From assembly GCA_947040495.1 (NCBI GenBank), contig CAMRBQ010000002.1:1-64000 (forward strand): a DNA stretch of 64,000 nucleotides. Direction: 5' to 3'. This document shows positions 19,054 to 27,815 of this stretch, one piece after another (the stretch's first letter is position 1; every line of letters starts with the position of its first letter). Origin of the DNA: an uncultured Spirochaetia bacterium. GTDB taxonomy: Bacteria; Spirochaetota; Brachyspiria; Brachyspirales; Brachyspiraceae. The position numbers and the translations under genes are program-made. The notes below the pieces were generated by a model that saw nothing but the letters and a program-made list of their open reading frames with translations, ran no database searches and was not told the origin of the DNA.

Positions 19054-19887
19054 TTATCTGATATTTTCACCAGTTATCTCTAAATATAAATCTCTAGATT
19101 GAGGATGAAATGGCTCTAATTCTAAGGCATTATTGAGGTGTAAAAGAACATTCTCTTTATCATTCATGTCTGCATAAACCAAGGCAATATTATAATATAC
19201 TGTTTCTTTATAATTCGAATTATTTAGAGATAATGTAAGATACTTTAATGCCTCATCAAATTCATGTTTTTTTCTATAACAAGATGCAATGTTTATAAGT
19301 ATTATATAATCATCATAGCCTACTAAATTAATTGCTTTATTGTACTCTTCAATTGCTTTGTTATACTCTTCTGTTTTATAATATACTGAGCCTAATAAAT
19401 TTTTAAATTCTACTGTATTACCCACGCCTATAGAAGCAAGATTTAAATATTCAAAAGACAAATCATATTTGGATTTTTTATATAATTTGAGAGCTATCAT
19501 AAAACAATGCAATGCCTCTATTTCTGATATTTTTTTATTTTTATAGAGATTTATTGCTATACTATAACATTCAGAAGATTTTATCTCATCTATTTCTGCT
19601 GCATATTCATATAATGAGGGGTCATTTTCTTTCAAAAATAATGCCTCTTTAATATACTCCATAGCTTGAGATTTATTATTTTTGGCAAGATACATAACAC
19701 CAATAGATTTAAATATTTCAATATTTCTTGGCATCGGGTCTAATAATGCTTCATAAAATGAGATTGCTTTTTCTATATTTTTTGTTTTTAAATATAACCT
19801 AGCTAATGATACCACAGCTTTTATGGAATAAGGTTTTTCATCCAATATTTTCTCATATTTTTCTATGAGGTCATAGTAATAAGACAT
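19054..19887 (-). CDS. Tetratricopeptide repeat protein, 277 aa
   Basis: Made almost entirely of TPR-like 34-residue helix pairs, roughly seven to eight copies: for example YSIKAVVSLARLYLKTKNIE, EIFKSIGVMYLAKNNKSQAM, EYNKAINLVGYDD and the strongest near the end, YYNIALVYADMNDKENVL. No signal peptide, so a cytoplasmic protein-protein scaffold is likely. It begins 4 nt after the stop of the glycosyltransferase gene and ends the minus-strand cluster that starts with lysC. Confidence 0.82.
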   Translation of the reverse strand: MSYYYDLIEKYEKILDEKPYSIKAVVSLARLYLKTKNIEKAISFYEALLDPMPRNIEIFKSIGVMYLAKNNKSQAMEYIKEALFLKENDPSLYEYAAEIDEIKSSECYSIAINLYKNKKISEIEALHCFMIALKLYKKSKYDLSFEYLNLASIGVGNTVEFKNLLGSVYYKTEEYNKAIEEYNKAINLVGYDDYIILINIASCYRKKHEFDEALKYLTLSLNNSNYKETVYYNIALVYADMNDKENVLLHLNNALELEPFHPQSRDLYLEITGENIR

Positions 19888-19891
19888 GTCA

Positions 19892-20632
19892 TTACAACCT
19901 AAAGTATTTTTTTTGATTCCTAAATCTAAGCCTTAAAACTCTGAAAAGTGCTTCAAATATAATATTGCCACTCATTTTAGATAAACCACAATGCCTCTCT
20001 GTAAATATTATAGACTCTTCAGAAATTTTATGCCCATTTTTTTCAAATGCATTATTCATCTCTATTTGAAATGAATATCCCTTAGAAAGGACATATGAAA
20101 AATTCATTTTTGCAAGTGCATCTCTACGAAAACATTTGAACCCACCAGTTAAATCTTTAATTTTTGAACTGAGCATAATCCTTGCATATACATTAGCATA
20201 ATATGATAAAAAAAGCCTTTGCAAAGGCCAATTTATAACACTAATACCCGCCCCACAATACCTTGAACCAACTATCAAGTCAAGGTTCTCATCATTCATT
20301 CTTTTAATAAATATTGGGAGCTTATTTGGATCATGAGAAAAGTCTGCATCCATTTCAACTATATACTTTACATTATCAATATTTTTTATAATATATTCAA
20401 AGCCTGCTAAATAAGCGGGTCCAAGCCCTGATTTTTTTTCACGTTTCAAAATATGTATTCTTTCATTACTACTTTTCATATTTTCTACTATATTGCAAGT
20501 TCCATCAGGGCTATTATCATCGACAATAAATACATCTATAGAATCATCTTTTGAAAGAACAGTAGATATAATACTCTTTATATTATCTTTTTCGTTATAT
20601 GTAGGTATTACAACAATAGTTTTTTCTATCAT
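19892..20632 (-). CDS. Dolichol-phosphate mannosyltransferase-like GT2 glycosyltransferase
   Basis: 246 aa GT-A fold glycosyltransferase of family 2. Motifs: VVIPTYNEKDNI (7-18), VDDNSPDGT, the metal-binding DADFSHDP (about 95-102) and GSRYCGAG with the acceptor-region LTGGFKCFRRDAL. This is the DPM1/polyprenol-phosphate hexosyltransferase type without C-terminal membrane helices. It would load a sugar on undecaprenyl phosphate for glycan or glycoprotein assembly at the cytoplasmic membrane; the sugar cannot be told. The neighbours are a TPR protein (4 nt downstream) and a multi-span membrane protein. Confidence 0.87.
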   Translation of the reverse strand: MIEKTIVVIPTYNEKDNIKSIISTVLSKDDSIDVFIVDDNSPDGTCNIVENMKSSNERIHILKREKKSGLGPAYLAGFEYIIKNIDNVKYIVEMDADFSHDPNKLPIFIKRMNDENLDLIVGSRYCGAGISVINWPLQRLFLSYYANVYARIMLSSKIKDLTGGFKCFRRDALAKMNFSYVLSKGYSFQIEMNNAFEKNGHKISEESIIFTERHCGLSKMSGNIIFEALFRVLRLRFRNQKKYFRL

Positions 20633-20681
20633 ATTACATCCATAATTTACTTGTTCAAATATTTACTAACTTCATTTTTAA

Positions 20682-21578
20682 TTATAATGTAGCATCACTT
20701 TCATCTAACTTTGATGTATTATTTTCAGTATCTTCATCTACATTAGAGTTACTATTATTTTCTAAGTTATTATTGTTAGAATTTTCAGACAAATGTTTAT
20801 AAAATAATATATACATATATGTACCAATTGGCATAAATATTAAATACCAAATTATAATGATTGCCCATAGTACAATAGACAAAACACCACCGCCAAGTAA
20901 TTCGGGTATAAATATACTTAGAATAAATACGAAAAATGCTAATATAAGAATGGCACTATTTCTAACGAAGCATATATAAAGCAAATTTAGAAAAGTAGAT
21001 ATTACAATTTTGCTACTTACAATAGAAGCACTATAAGCAAATGCATTTGGAACTTCCATGAGCTTACTAAAAGATGATTTTTCTCTCGATATTATAGAAA
21101 GCCTTACAAACTTATATCGAACATTTAATATAACTCCAGGAACGATTAAAAATAAAGTCCCAACAAATGTTACTACTACTAAAAATATATCTGTTATAAA
21201 AGCAGATATTAATATTGAAAAAGGCATGAATATATCAGCATTACTTTTAGTCTCTTGTCCATTAAGTTTTAAATATAAAAATCTATTATACATAATCCCA
21301 ACAATAAACCAAAGTAGTATAGCAAGAACACCACATATATGAATGAACACTATAAGTATAGGGAAATTTCTAATAATCGCTACCATGGCAAATCTAAAAC
21401 TACCAAGCATAACACCAACTGTGACATCTTTGAATGGGTAGTTTACCAAGAAAAATATAATCCAAACTACTGATAAAAGTGATAAAATAATATATGGTAT
21501 TGTTGCGAGCGAGTTTTTGAGGGCATTTTTTTTATATGATAAAATAGCGTCTTTAAAAAGTTTATGAAATTTTGGCAT
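20682..21578 (-). CDS. Multi-span membrane protein, unknown function
   Basis: 298 aa with about six membrane helices (residues roughly 20-45, 65-95, 115-145, 185-205, 208-228, 232-260) and a hydrophilic tail rich in Asn, Ser, Asp and Glu (about 265-298). The element FLIVPGVILNVRYKFV followed by a cytoplasmic helix resembles the DUF975/GPDPase-membrane-domain group of integral proteins. RBS GGAGGTC lies 7 nt before the ATG. Position upstream of the glycosyltransferase suggests an envelope role, otherwise unknown. Confidence 0.7.
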   Translation of the reverse strand: MPKFHKLFKDAILSYKKNALKNSLATIPYIILSLLSVVWIIFFLVNYPFKDVTVGVMLGSFRFAMVAIIRNFPILIVFIHICGVLAILLWFIVGIMYNRFLYLKLNGQETKSNADIFMPFSILISAFITDIFLVVVTFVGTLFLIVPGVILNVRYKFVRLSIISREKSSFSKLMEVPNAFAYSASIVSSKIVISTFLNLLYICFVRNSAILILAFFVFILSIFIPELLGGGVLSIVLWAIIIIWYLIFMPIGTYMYILFYKHLSENSNNNNLENNSNSNVDEDTENNTSKLDESDATL

Positions 21579-21654
21579 AAAGAGACCTCCTTAATATCTA
21601 TAGTATAGTATAATAAATTAATAAAAAACACCACAATATAGGCAAATAAAATAT

Positions 21655-22641
21655 TTAGTTAATAGTCACAAAGAGTGGGTTTATATAATTAGCGCCAAAT
21701 TTTATTTTATAGTCTAATAGACTCTTGGAAAAAACATTGCCTACTAAATAGCCAATGGTCTGGTCCTTTGTAACTTTTTTACTATTAGTGTTTATAGTTA
21801 AAGTGCCAAGTCCTTTATATGTAGAAACCACATTAAAACTATGCTCTAATATTACCTCATAGCCATTTTCTTTGCTATATGATATTGATTGTATACTAGC
21901 ATTAGCCACAGCCCTTATAGGTGTTGATGGTGGTGATTCTATATATACACCATTTTCATTTTTTGTTTTATATGGTGTTATCGAAAGTATTAGCTCATTT
22001 CTGATAGGCAATATATTTGGAATATTAAGATAAGTCGATTTTCGCTCTTCCATTTTTACAATTATTTCATTAATATATTTTTCGCTTATGTTTATATTTT
22101 CAATTATATTACTTATTTCGCTAATATATTGTATGTCATTTATTTCGAGGCTATTAGAAAATATATCTGTACCTTTTCTTATGACATTTGCTTTTGTAAA
22201 AATATTTGTGATAGTGCTATCATAATTTATTTGTTCTAATAAATTATTTAGAGATAACTTAAATTCTCCAAGACTTTTTTTTCTGTTTTCATATTCTTCT
22301 GTTGCATCATGAACTCTTTGTACAAGCACAGTTCTACTTGTGAGTAAATATACAGATACTGTAACAGTACCTATAAGTAAAAAAACTGCTATTAGTAAAG
22401 CATATACCCTGAATCCAAGTGCAAAACCTTTTTTATTTGAAAATGGCACAAACATAAATGTATATTTATTATTTAACCAACCAAACATTTTATTAAAAAT
22501 AGTTCTTTTGCTTTTAGATTTTACAATAATTTTGTCTTTTGATGATTTTCTATTTTGTTTTGGTAGCTTGATTTTTATAGGTTTGGCTTTACCAATTAGA
22601 TTTTTTGTTTTCTTTATTTTCGGTGTTTTTATCTTTTGCAT
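21655..22641 (-). CDS. Membrane-anchored M23/LytM-like protein, catalytic site absent
   Basis: 328 aa. Very basic cytoplasmic N-terminus (about 60 residues of Lys/Arg), one membrane helix near 75-100, a coiled-coil stretch (VHDATEEYENRKKSLGEFKL) and a C-terminal domain that follows the LytM barrel pattern: PIRAVANASIQSISYSKENG, VVSTYKGLGTL, VTKDQTIGYL and FGANYINPLF. The zinc ligands of M23 endopeptidases are not seen; the HLHFEI position reads LDYKIKF. It is therefore likely a non-catalytic LytM factor, such as an amidase activator or structural protein. It lies 11 nt downstream of lysC. Confidence 0.7.
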   Translation of the reverse strand: MQKIKTPKIKKTKNLIGKAKPIKIKLPKQNRKSSKDKIIVKSKSKRTIFNKMFGWLNNKYTFMFVPFSNKKGFALGFRVYALLIAVFLLIGTVTVSVYLLTSRTVLVQRVHDATEEYENRKKSLGEFKLSLNNLLEQINYDSTITNIFTKANVIRKGTDIFSNSLEINDIQYISEISNIIENINISEKYINEIIVKMEERKSTYLNIPNILPIRNELILSITPYKTKNENGVYIESPPSTPIRAVANASIQSISYSKENGYEVILEHSFNVVSTYKGLGTLTINTNSKKVTKDQTIGYLVGNVFSKSLLDYKIKFGANYINPLFVTIN

Positions 22642-22652
22642 TAAAATATCTT

Positions 22653-24005
22653 CTAATTGTTAAAAAAGACGTTGTATATACCTTTTATGGCATTATACAT
22701 ACTACTTTCTTTAACACCAAACATAATACTCACTTCTGAAGCACCTTGATTAATCATCTCTATATTTACAGAAGATTTTGTAAGAGAGCTTGTGATAAGT
22801 TCAGCTACGCCTTGACTTAATTGCATTCCTTCTCCAACTACCATAATAAGAGCAAGTTCATCTTCAATATAAACATTATCAACTTCGAGTTCTTTACGTA
22901 TATTATTCATAATACGCTCTCTATTTTCTTTTGTAAGTAGATTGCTTCTAACTATAATAGAAATATTGTCGATACCAGATGGTGTATGTTCATATGATAT
23001 GCCTTCCTCTTCAATTATGCCAAGAAGCTTTCTGCCAAAGCCTATTTCTCTATTCATTAAATATTTACTTACATATATGCAAGAAAATCCACCTTCGCCA
23101 GAAACGCCTATTACAGGGTTATCATCATGCTTTCTTATTGCAACAATTTTTGTACCCTTAGCCTCAACATTATTTGTATTCAAAATATGTACAGGTATAT
23201 TTGCTTCAAACACAGGTTGTAATGCCTCTGCATGTATAACATTAAATCCACCATAGCTAAGTTCACGCATCTCTCTATATGTAAACTCTTCTATAGCTTT
23301 TGGATTATCAATAATACCCGGTGATGCTGCAAATACAGAATCGACATCGGTAAAGTTTTCGTAAATATCAACATCTAATGCCTTTGCAAGTATAGAGCCT
23401 GTAATATCGCTACCACCACGAGGAAATGTTACTATATCTCCACTTTCTGTATATCCAAAAAAGCCGGGAAAAACTACAATGGCTGTGCTTTCTTTTAGTT
23501 TTGAAAGATTTTTATATGATTTGTTTAACACCCTTGCATTGCCAAATTCATCCGAAAGTATTAGGCCCGCATCTTTTGGATTAACATATATAGCAGCTGT
23601 ATTAAATGTATTTATATAGGCAGCAACTATATGGGCAGTAATATCTTCGCCAAGTGCTTTTATACCATCTTTAAATTTATTATTATCAACTATATCTAAT
23701 TCTATCCTAGATTTTAAAACATTTACAATATCAGATAATAATTCATGTGATAGACATAATTCTTCTATAATAATTTTAAATCTATCTAATACAGTTTTTA
23801 TTTCATGATATCCATCTTTGCCAGCTATTATCATATCAGCCAAGGCAATAAGTAAATCTGTAACTTTTGTATCATCCTTAGACCTTTTGCCCGGTGCAGA
23901 AACAACTATAAAATGCCTTTCTTTGTCGGATAATATAATATCTACAACTTTTTTTATTTGACTTGCATCAGCAAGCGAAGACCCACCAAATTTTGAAACT
24001 TTCAT
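22653..24005 (-). CDS. lysC: Aspartate kinase
   Basis: 450 aa. ATP-dependent phosphorylation of aspartate, the first step toward lysine/DAP, threonine and methionine. N-terminal kinase motif KVSKFGGSSLA, then VSAPGKR, FPRGGSDITGSILA and YENFTDVDSVFAASP; C-terminal ACT domains (ISIIVRSNL; INQGASEVSIMFGV) for feedback control. I start at ATG 24005, which gives the usual KxxKFGGSS start; the longer frame opens with TTG inside the leader. Asd, the next enzyme of the pathway, is at 47337, so the pathway is not clustered. It is first gene of the minus-strand group down to 19054. Confidence 0.93.
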   Translation of the reverse strand: MKVSKFGGSSLADASQIKKVVDIILSDKERHFIVVSAPGKRSKDDTKVTDLLIALADMIIAGKDGYHEIKTVLDRFKIIIEELCLSHELLSDIVNVLKSRIELDIVDNNKFKDGIKALGEDITAHIVAAYINTFNTAAIYVNPKDAGLILSDEFGNARVLNKSYKNLSKLKESTAIVVFPGFFGYTESGDIVTFPRGGSDITGSILAKALDVDIYENFTDVDSVFAASPGIIDNPKAIEEFTYREMRELSYGGFNVIHAEALQPVFEANIPVHILNTNNVEAKGTKIVAIRKHDDNPVIGVSGEGGFSCIYVSKYLMNREIGFGRKLLGIIEEEGISYEHTPSGIDNISIIVRSNLLTKENRERIMNNIRKELEVDNVYIEDELALIMVVGEGMQLSQGVAELITSSLTKSSVNIEMINQGASEVSIMFGVKESSMYNAIKGIYNVFFNN

Positions 24006-24048
24006 TTTTAAACTATACCTCAAATTATTAGACTTCAAACTGCAAAAT

Positions 24049-24077
24049 ATAATATATTAAAAAATATTTTTATTCAA
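24049..24077 (-). promoter_or_regulatory. Promoter of lysC cluster
   Basis: On the minus strand TTGAAT (24077-24072), a 17-bp spacer and TATTAT (24054-24049), sigma-70-like with correct spacing, about 45 nt ahead of the lysC ATG. Confidence 0.6.
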
Positions 24078-24134
24078 GAATAAGATTTTAACTGTTATTT
24101 TTAATTTTGACTATTTTATAAGTTATATGAATCA

Positions 24135-24158
24135 TGCAACTAATATTTACATAGTAGT
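24135..24158 (+). repeat. Dispersed repeat TGCAACT-N11-AGTAGT, copy 1
   Basis: TGCAACT (24135-24141), 11 bases, AGTAGT (24153-24158). The two end modules and their 11-base spacing are shared with copies at 24286, 45894 and 60536. This copy has an AT-rich middle and lies in the spacer between lysC and the LUD gene. Confidence 0.5.
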
Positions 24159-24190
24159 TTAAATATATAATTTATATAAATATTTTATTT

Positions 24191-24252
24191 TGCATTAAAT
24201 AGAGTAGATTAAGCGCGTATGCCTTGGAGTATCCATGCAAGGGACGCAGTAT
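24191..24252 (+). repeat. Structured spacer with imperfect hairpin
   Basis: TGCATTAAATAG at 24191 recurs at 24274, so part of the spacer is tandemly repeated about 83 bp apart. Between them, GCGT...CCTTG (about 24215-24226) can pair with CAAGG...ACGC (about 24237-24247), a hairpin markedly richer in G/C than its surroundings. Confidence 0.5.
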
Positions 24253-24281
24253 TTTCCTAGTTGCACATTTGAATGCATTAA
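24253..24281 (+). repeat. 29-bp dispersed repeat, copy 1
   Basis: Begins TTTCCTAGTTGCACATTT and ends GAATGCATTAA. It is identical over 29 bases to 37814-37842, where it covers the stop codon of recJ. Here it lies downstream of the LUD gene, next to a copy of the other repeat. Confidence 0.9.
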
Positions 24282-24285
24282 ATAG

Positions 24286-24309
24286 TGCTACTTAAACGTA
24301 CGTAGTACT
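24286..24309 (+). repeat. Dispersed repeat TGCTACT-N11-AGTACT, copy 2
   Basis: TGCTACT (24286-24292), 11 bases, AGTACT (24304-24309). It overlaps the stop codon of the LUD gene (24308-24310). Its arms GTGCTAC and GTAGTAC are nearly complementary, so it can form a short hairpin. Confidence 0.65.
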
Positions 24310-24946
24310 AGAAGCCGAGTTCTTCGTTTATGAGTATAACATGTATACGCCCCTTTGGGAAAGAGCCTCTTATAAGCGATGTATATATACATATTCTAGA
24401 TTCTTCTTTACAATTTACACATTTAAGTAATTTAGTGCATGGGTTTGGCATATTGAAGCGAAAATTATTTATAATAGCAGATTTATTTGATGCCCTAGAC
24501 ATAGCCTCTTCTTTATCTAATACTAATTTATTTAAGCCCGCAACTATATAAACATGCTTTGGTCCATAAATCATAGGGGCAACACGATTACCAGTCATGT
24601 CGATATTTACAAGTATACCATCCATTGTCATGGCATTTGTTGAAGAAAGAAATACATCACTAGAGAATGATGCAATTTGTATATTTTGTTTTTCTTCATT
24701 ATCTCTTGCTTTATCTCTATCTAGTAAATTAGCATATGAGTTATCTCTAAGATAATCGATTATACCAAGTTCAGTTAATGTCGCTGAGCCACCATATCCA
24801 ATTATGTCATCTTTATTTATACTTTTGATTATAAACTCTTTTGCATCATTTTTTGTATGGAAAGCAGAAAAAGCAAATCCTTGGGAGGTATAAGTTTCTT
24901 CAAGTTTTATTTTTAGATTATCAAAATAAATTTCTCTAGGTGTCAT
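24308..24946 (-). CDS. LUD-domain protein (LutC/DUF162-like)
   Basis: 212 aa single LUD domain, the fold shared by LutB/LutC of lactate utilisation. Features: GYGGSATLTELGI near 68-80, SSTNAMTMDGILVNIDMTG near 101-119, GNRVAPMIYGPKHVYIVAGL and a CVNCKEESRICIY cysteine motif near 175-187. Single-domain LUD proteins without the lutAB Fe-S partners are widespread in anaerobes and lack a proven reaction; lactate metabolism is therefore only a hint. It stands alone, with an RBS (GGAGAG) before the ATG. Its stop codon is overlapped by a dispersed repeat. Confidence 0.85.
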   Translation of the reverse strand: MTPREIYFDNLKIKLEETYTSQGFAFSAFHTKNDAKEFIIKSINKDDIIGYGGSATLTELGIIDYLRDNSYANLLDRDKARDNEEKQNIQIASFSSDVFLSSTNAMTMDGILVNIDMTGNRVAPMIYGPKHVYIVAGLNKLVLDKEEAMSRASNKSAIINNFRFNMPNPCTKLLKCVNCKEESRICIYTSLIRGSFPKGRIHVILINEELGF

Positions 24947-25134
24947 GAAATACTCTCCTTAAAACCTTTCATATATTATTAGAGTATATCGATAAAAAAA
25001 ATGAAGTCAATATATTATAGTATATGCCATGCTTATTTTATCTTTTAATATTTGTAATAATTTTATATTGATAAAAAACTAATATGTACTTATAATTGCT
25101 GAGAAATATATATTGTATGGTAGAATAAAAAATT

Positions 25135-25995
25135 ATGAATAGAGATAAAGATAGATTATTTTTGGCAATTCCAAATAAAGGTAGATTAAAAGAGCCTGTT
25201 ATAAATTTATTAAAAAGAGCGGGCTATAGATTCCGAGTCAAAGATAGAGCATTATATGCGGGATGTAATAATGCTAAGATAGATATCCTTTTTATACGTA
25301 CAGATGATATACCATATTTGGTTTCTCAAAATGTTGTAGATATGGGTATTACAGGCGAAGACTTAATTATTGAAAAACTTGCCTCTGTTACAGAATTGCT
25401 TGCGCTTGGTATCGGTAAATGCAAGTTATCTGTTGCTGTGTCTGAAGAATGCGACAATGATTTATCTGTGCTGAATAAAAAAATAATAGCTACATCATTT
25501 CCAAATTTGGCAAAAAAGTTTTTTAATGAAAAAGGAATAGATATAGAATGCATCATCATGAATGGTGCTTTAGAGATAATGATAGCACTAGGCTTAGCCG
25601 ATGGCATTGTAGATATTGTAGAAACTGGTGATACATTAAAAGAAAACAAACTAAAAACAATTGCAGATATAGGCGAATATCAAGCGACATTTATTGTAAG
25701 AAATGAACTTAAAGATGATGCTAGAGTTGAAGTGATAAAGCGTAGATTATCTGGAATAATATTGGCTGATAAATATAGCATGCTTGAATATAATATAAAA
25801 AAGGTTAATCTTCAAAAAGCAGAAAATATTACACCGGGTTTTCAATCTCCAACTGTGAGTGCCCTCGATGATAGTGATTGGCTTGCTGTTAAAGTTATGA
25901 TAAAAAAAGAAGATGTTGTAGAAACTATGGATGCACTGCTTGCTGTTGGGGCATCTGCTATATTAGAGACAGAGATAAAAAATTGTAGAATATAG
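25135..25995 (+). CDS. hisG: ATP phosphoribosyltransferase, long form
   Basis: 286 aa. First step of histidine synthesis, joining ATP and PRPP. Typical start LAIPNKGRLKEPVINLL, then DIPYLVSQNVVDMGITGEDL, the PRPP-loop region GLADGIVDIVETGDTLKENKL, and a C-terminal ACT-like regulatory domain (about 205-286; SDWLAVKVMIKKEDVVETMD) that makes it the HisG-L, HisZ-independent, feedback-inhibited form. No other his gene is adjacent, so the pathway genes are scattered here. The ATG follows an A/T-rich leader with no strong RBS. Confidence 0.93.
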   Translation: MNRDKDRLFLAIPNKGRLKEPVINLLKRAGYRFRVKDRALYAGCNNAKIDILFIRTDDIPYLVSQNVVDMGITGEDLIIEKLASVTELLALGIGKCKLSVAVSEECDNDLSVLNKKIIATSFPNLAKKFFNEKGIDIECIIMNGALEIMIALGLADGIVDIVETGDTLKENKLKTIADIGEYQATFIVRNELKDDARVEVIKRRLSGIILADKYSMLEYNIKKVNLQKAENITPGFQSPTVSALDDSDWLAVKVMIKKEDVVETMDALLAVGASAILETEIKNCRI

Positions 25996-26056
25996 CTTTT
26001 AATTTTGGGATTAGATTTAAATTTATATATATAAAAAATATTTGGAGAATATAACC

Positions 26057-27433
26057 ATGGCTACAAGAAAAACAGATTCTAAAAAAATAGTGAGAAAATC
26101 TGCAGCAAAAAAAACAGATTCTAAAAAGAAAGCGGTAGTAATTGAAAAGTTGCCACCTAAACCAAAGGGATATATATCTGAAAAGCCATTGAAAGTAGCT
26201 GATAAAGAGATATATAAGGCTATTGTAGAAGAGAAAAAAAGAGAGTTTTATAGACTAGAGCTTATTGCAAGTGAGAATATAGTTTCGAGAGCGATACTAG
26301 AAGCACAAGGCTCTATACTTACAAACAAATATGCAGAAGGCTATCCAAATAGAAGGTATTACGGTGGCTGTGAGGCAGTTGATAAAGTAGAAATACTTGC
26401 GATAGAACGGGGTAAAAAATTATTCAAAAGTAATCATATAAATGTACAGCCGCATTCGGGCTCTCAAGCAAATATGGCAGTATATAATACAATATTACAA
26501 GCGGGCGATACATACTTAGGGCTATCATTGCCATCAGGTGGACATCTAACACATGGCTCAAAGGTGAACTTTTCTGGCAAGTTATATAATGCTATCGGCT
26601 ATGATGTTGATAGAGATACTATGTTGATAGACTATGATAATGTTAGAACACTCGCACTTGAACATAAACCAAAACTTATAATAACAGGCGGCAGTGCATA
26701 TTCAAGATTAATTGATTTCAAAAAATTTAGAAGTATTGCAGATGAAGTTGGTGCATACCTCATGGTAGATATGGCACATTTTGGTGGATTGGTTGCAGCA
26801 GGGCTTGTTCCTTCACCTGTACCATATGCACATTTTATAACAGGTACTACACATAAAACATTAAGAGGACCACGTGGTGGTTATATTATTGCTACAGAAG
26901 AAGAGTTGGCAAAAAAAATTGATAAGGCAATATTTCCCGGTATTCAAGGCGGTCCACTTATGCATGTTATAGCAGCTAAGGCTATATGTTTTTCAGAGGC
27001 TTTGACTGATGGATTTGTTAAATATCAAATGCAAGTTATAAAAAATGCCAAAACAATGTCAGATACTTTTATTCAATTAGGATATAATGTTATTTCTGGC
27101 GGTACAGATACCCATCTTATGTCTATAAATGTCAAAGAGAATACTGGTATTTCTGGTAAAGAAGCAGAAGCATTACTTGATTTAGCACATATAACAGTAA
27201 ATAAGAATTCATTGCCATTTGATACAGAGCCACCAACTATAACAAGTGGTATCAGAGTTGGTACTCCTGCTGTTACGAGTAGGGGATTAAAAGAAAAACA
27301 TATGAAAACTATTGTTGAATATGTAGATTATATGTTGAAAAATGCTGAAAGTGAAAAGGCTATAAAAGAAATTGCCAAAAAAGTTGATGCTCTATGTGAA
27401 GAGTATCCTATATATACTTATTTAGATTATTAA
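26057..27433 (+). CDS. glyA: Serine hydroxymethyltransferase with lysine-rich N-terminal extension
   Basis: 458 aa. PLP enzyme interconverting serine and glycine with tetrahydrofolate, the main source of one-carbon units. Core motifs: [47 protein letters not shown] and the PLP lysine in [14 protein letters not shown]. The family core starts near residue 45; the first 40 residues are an unusual Lys-rich tail with two KKTDSKK-like repeats. Start ATG 26057 is set by GGAG at 26043-26046; a TTG at 26042 only reads through that site. Confidence 0.95.
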   Translation: MATRKTDSKKIVRKSAAKKTDSKKKAVVIEKLPPKPKGYISEKPLKVADKEIYKAIVEEKKREFYRLELIASENIVSRAILEAQGSILTNKYAEGYPNRRYYGGCEAVDKVEILAIERGKKLFKSNHINVQPHSGSQANMAVYNTILQAGDTYLGLSLPSGGHLTHGSKVNFSGKLYNAIGYDVDRDTMLIDYDNVRTLALEHKPKLIITGGSAYSRLIDFKKFRSIADEVGAYLMVDMAHFGGLVAAGLVPSPVPYAHFITGTTHKTLRGPRGGYIIATEEELAKKIDKAIFPGIQGGPLMHVIAAKAICFSEALTDGFVKYQMQVIKNAKTMSDTFIQLGYNVISGGTDTHLMSINVKENTGISGKEAEALLDLAHITVNKNSLPFDTEPPTITSGIRVGTPAVTSRGLKEKHMKTIVEYVDYMLKNAESEKAIKEIAKKVDALCEEYPIYTYLDY

Positions 27434-27472
27434 AAAATAAGTTTTTGTTTATTATTATATGGAGAGATTATA

Positions 27473-27730
27473 ATGATAGAATCATGCTGCGGGCTTTTAT
27501 GCAGTAAATGTGAATATAGAGAAAGTATGAATTGTGCTACTTGTTTTAATGTAGATGAACAATTTTGGGGTAAATGTCCTATAAAATCCTGTGTGTTTGA
27601 AAAGGGTTTAAAAAATTGTGGCTTTTGTACTCAATTTCCTTGCGATTTACTCAAAAAGTTTTCATATGATAAAGAGCAAGGCGATGATGGGCAACGTATT
27701 GAACAATGCAAAAAATGGGCTGATACATAG
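27473..27730 (+). CDS. Cysteine-rich DUF3795 protein
   Basis: 85 aa with eleven Cys in CxxC-like groups (CCGLLCSKCEYRES, NCATC, KCPIKSC, NCGFCTQFPC), the pattern of DUF3795, a putative zinc- or Fe-S-binding family of unknown role. RBS GGAGA lies ahead of the ATG. It sits between glyA and recA, perhaps co-transcribed with glyA. Confidence 0.82.
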   Translation: MIESCCGLLCSKCEYRESMNCATCFNVDEQFWGKCPIKSCVFEKGLKNCGFCTQFPCDLLKKFSYDKEQGDDGQRIEQCKKWADT

Positions 27731-27772
27731 ATTATATATTTTATGTATAGCTATTTTAATTATAAAAATAGA

Positions 27773-27808
27773 TATAATATATACTGTATAAAAAACGGTA
27801 TACAGGAG
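27773..27808 (+). promoter_or_regulatory. recA -10 box and palindromic candidate operator
   Basis: TATAAT at 27773-27778 is a good -10; no clear -35. Right after it, CTGTAT (27784-27789) and ATACAG (27800-27805) form a perfect 6-bp inverted repeat with a 10-bp spacer, ending on the RBS (AGGAG 27804-27808). The half sites resemble LexA half sites of other bacteria (CTGT...ACAG) but with wider spacing, so an SOS operator is possible, not shown. Confidence 0.5.
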
Positions 27809-27815
27809 AATATTA

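Noticed and set aside
24253-24309. Integron attC site (repeats at gene ends)
   Set aside because: The repeats follow gene ends as cassette sites do, but I cannot find proper GTTRRRY/RYYYAAC core pairs, and no integrase of the integron type is in the window (the Xer protein at 37871 is a standard chromosomal type).
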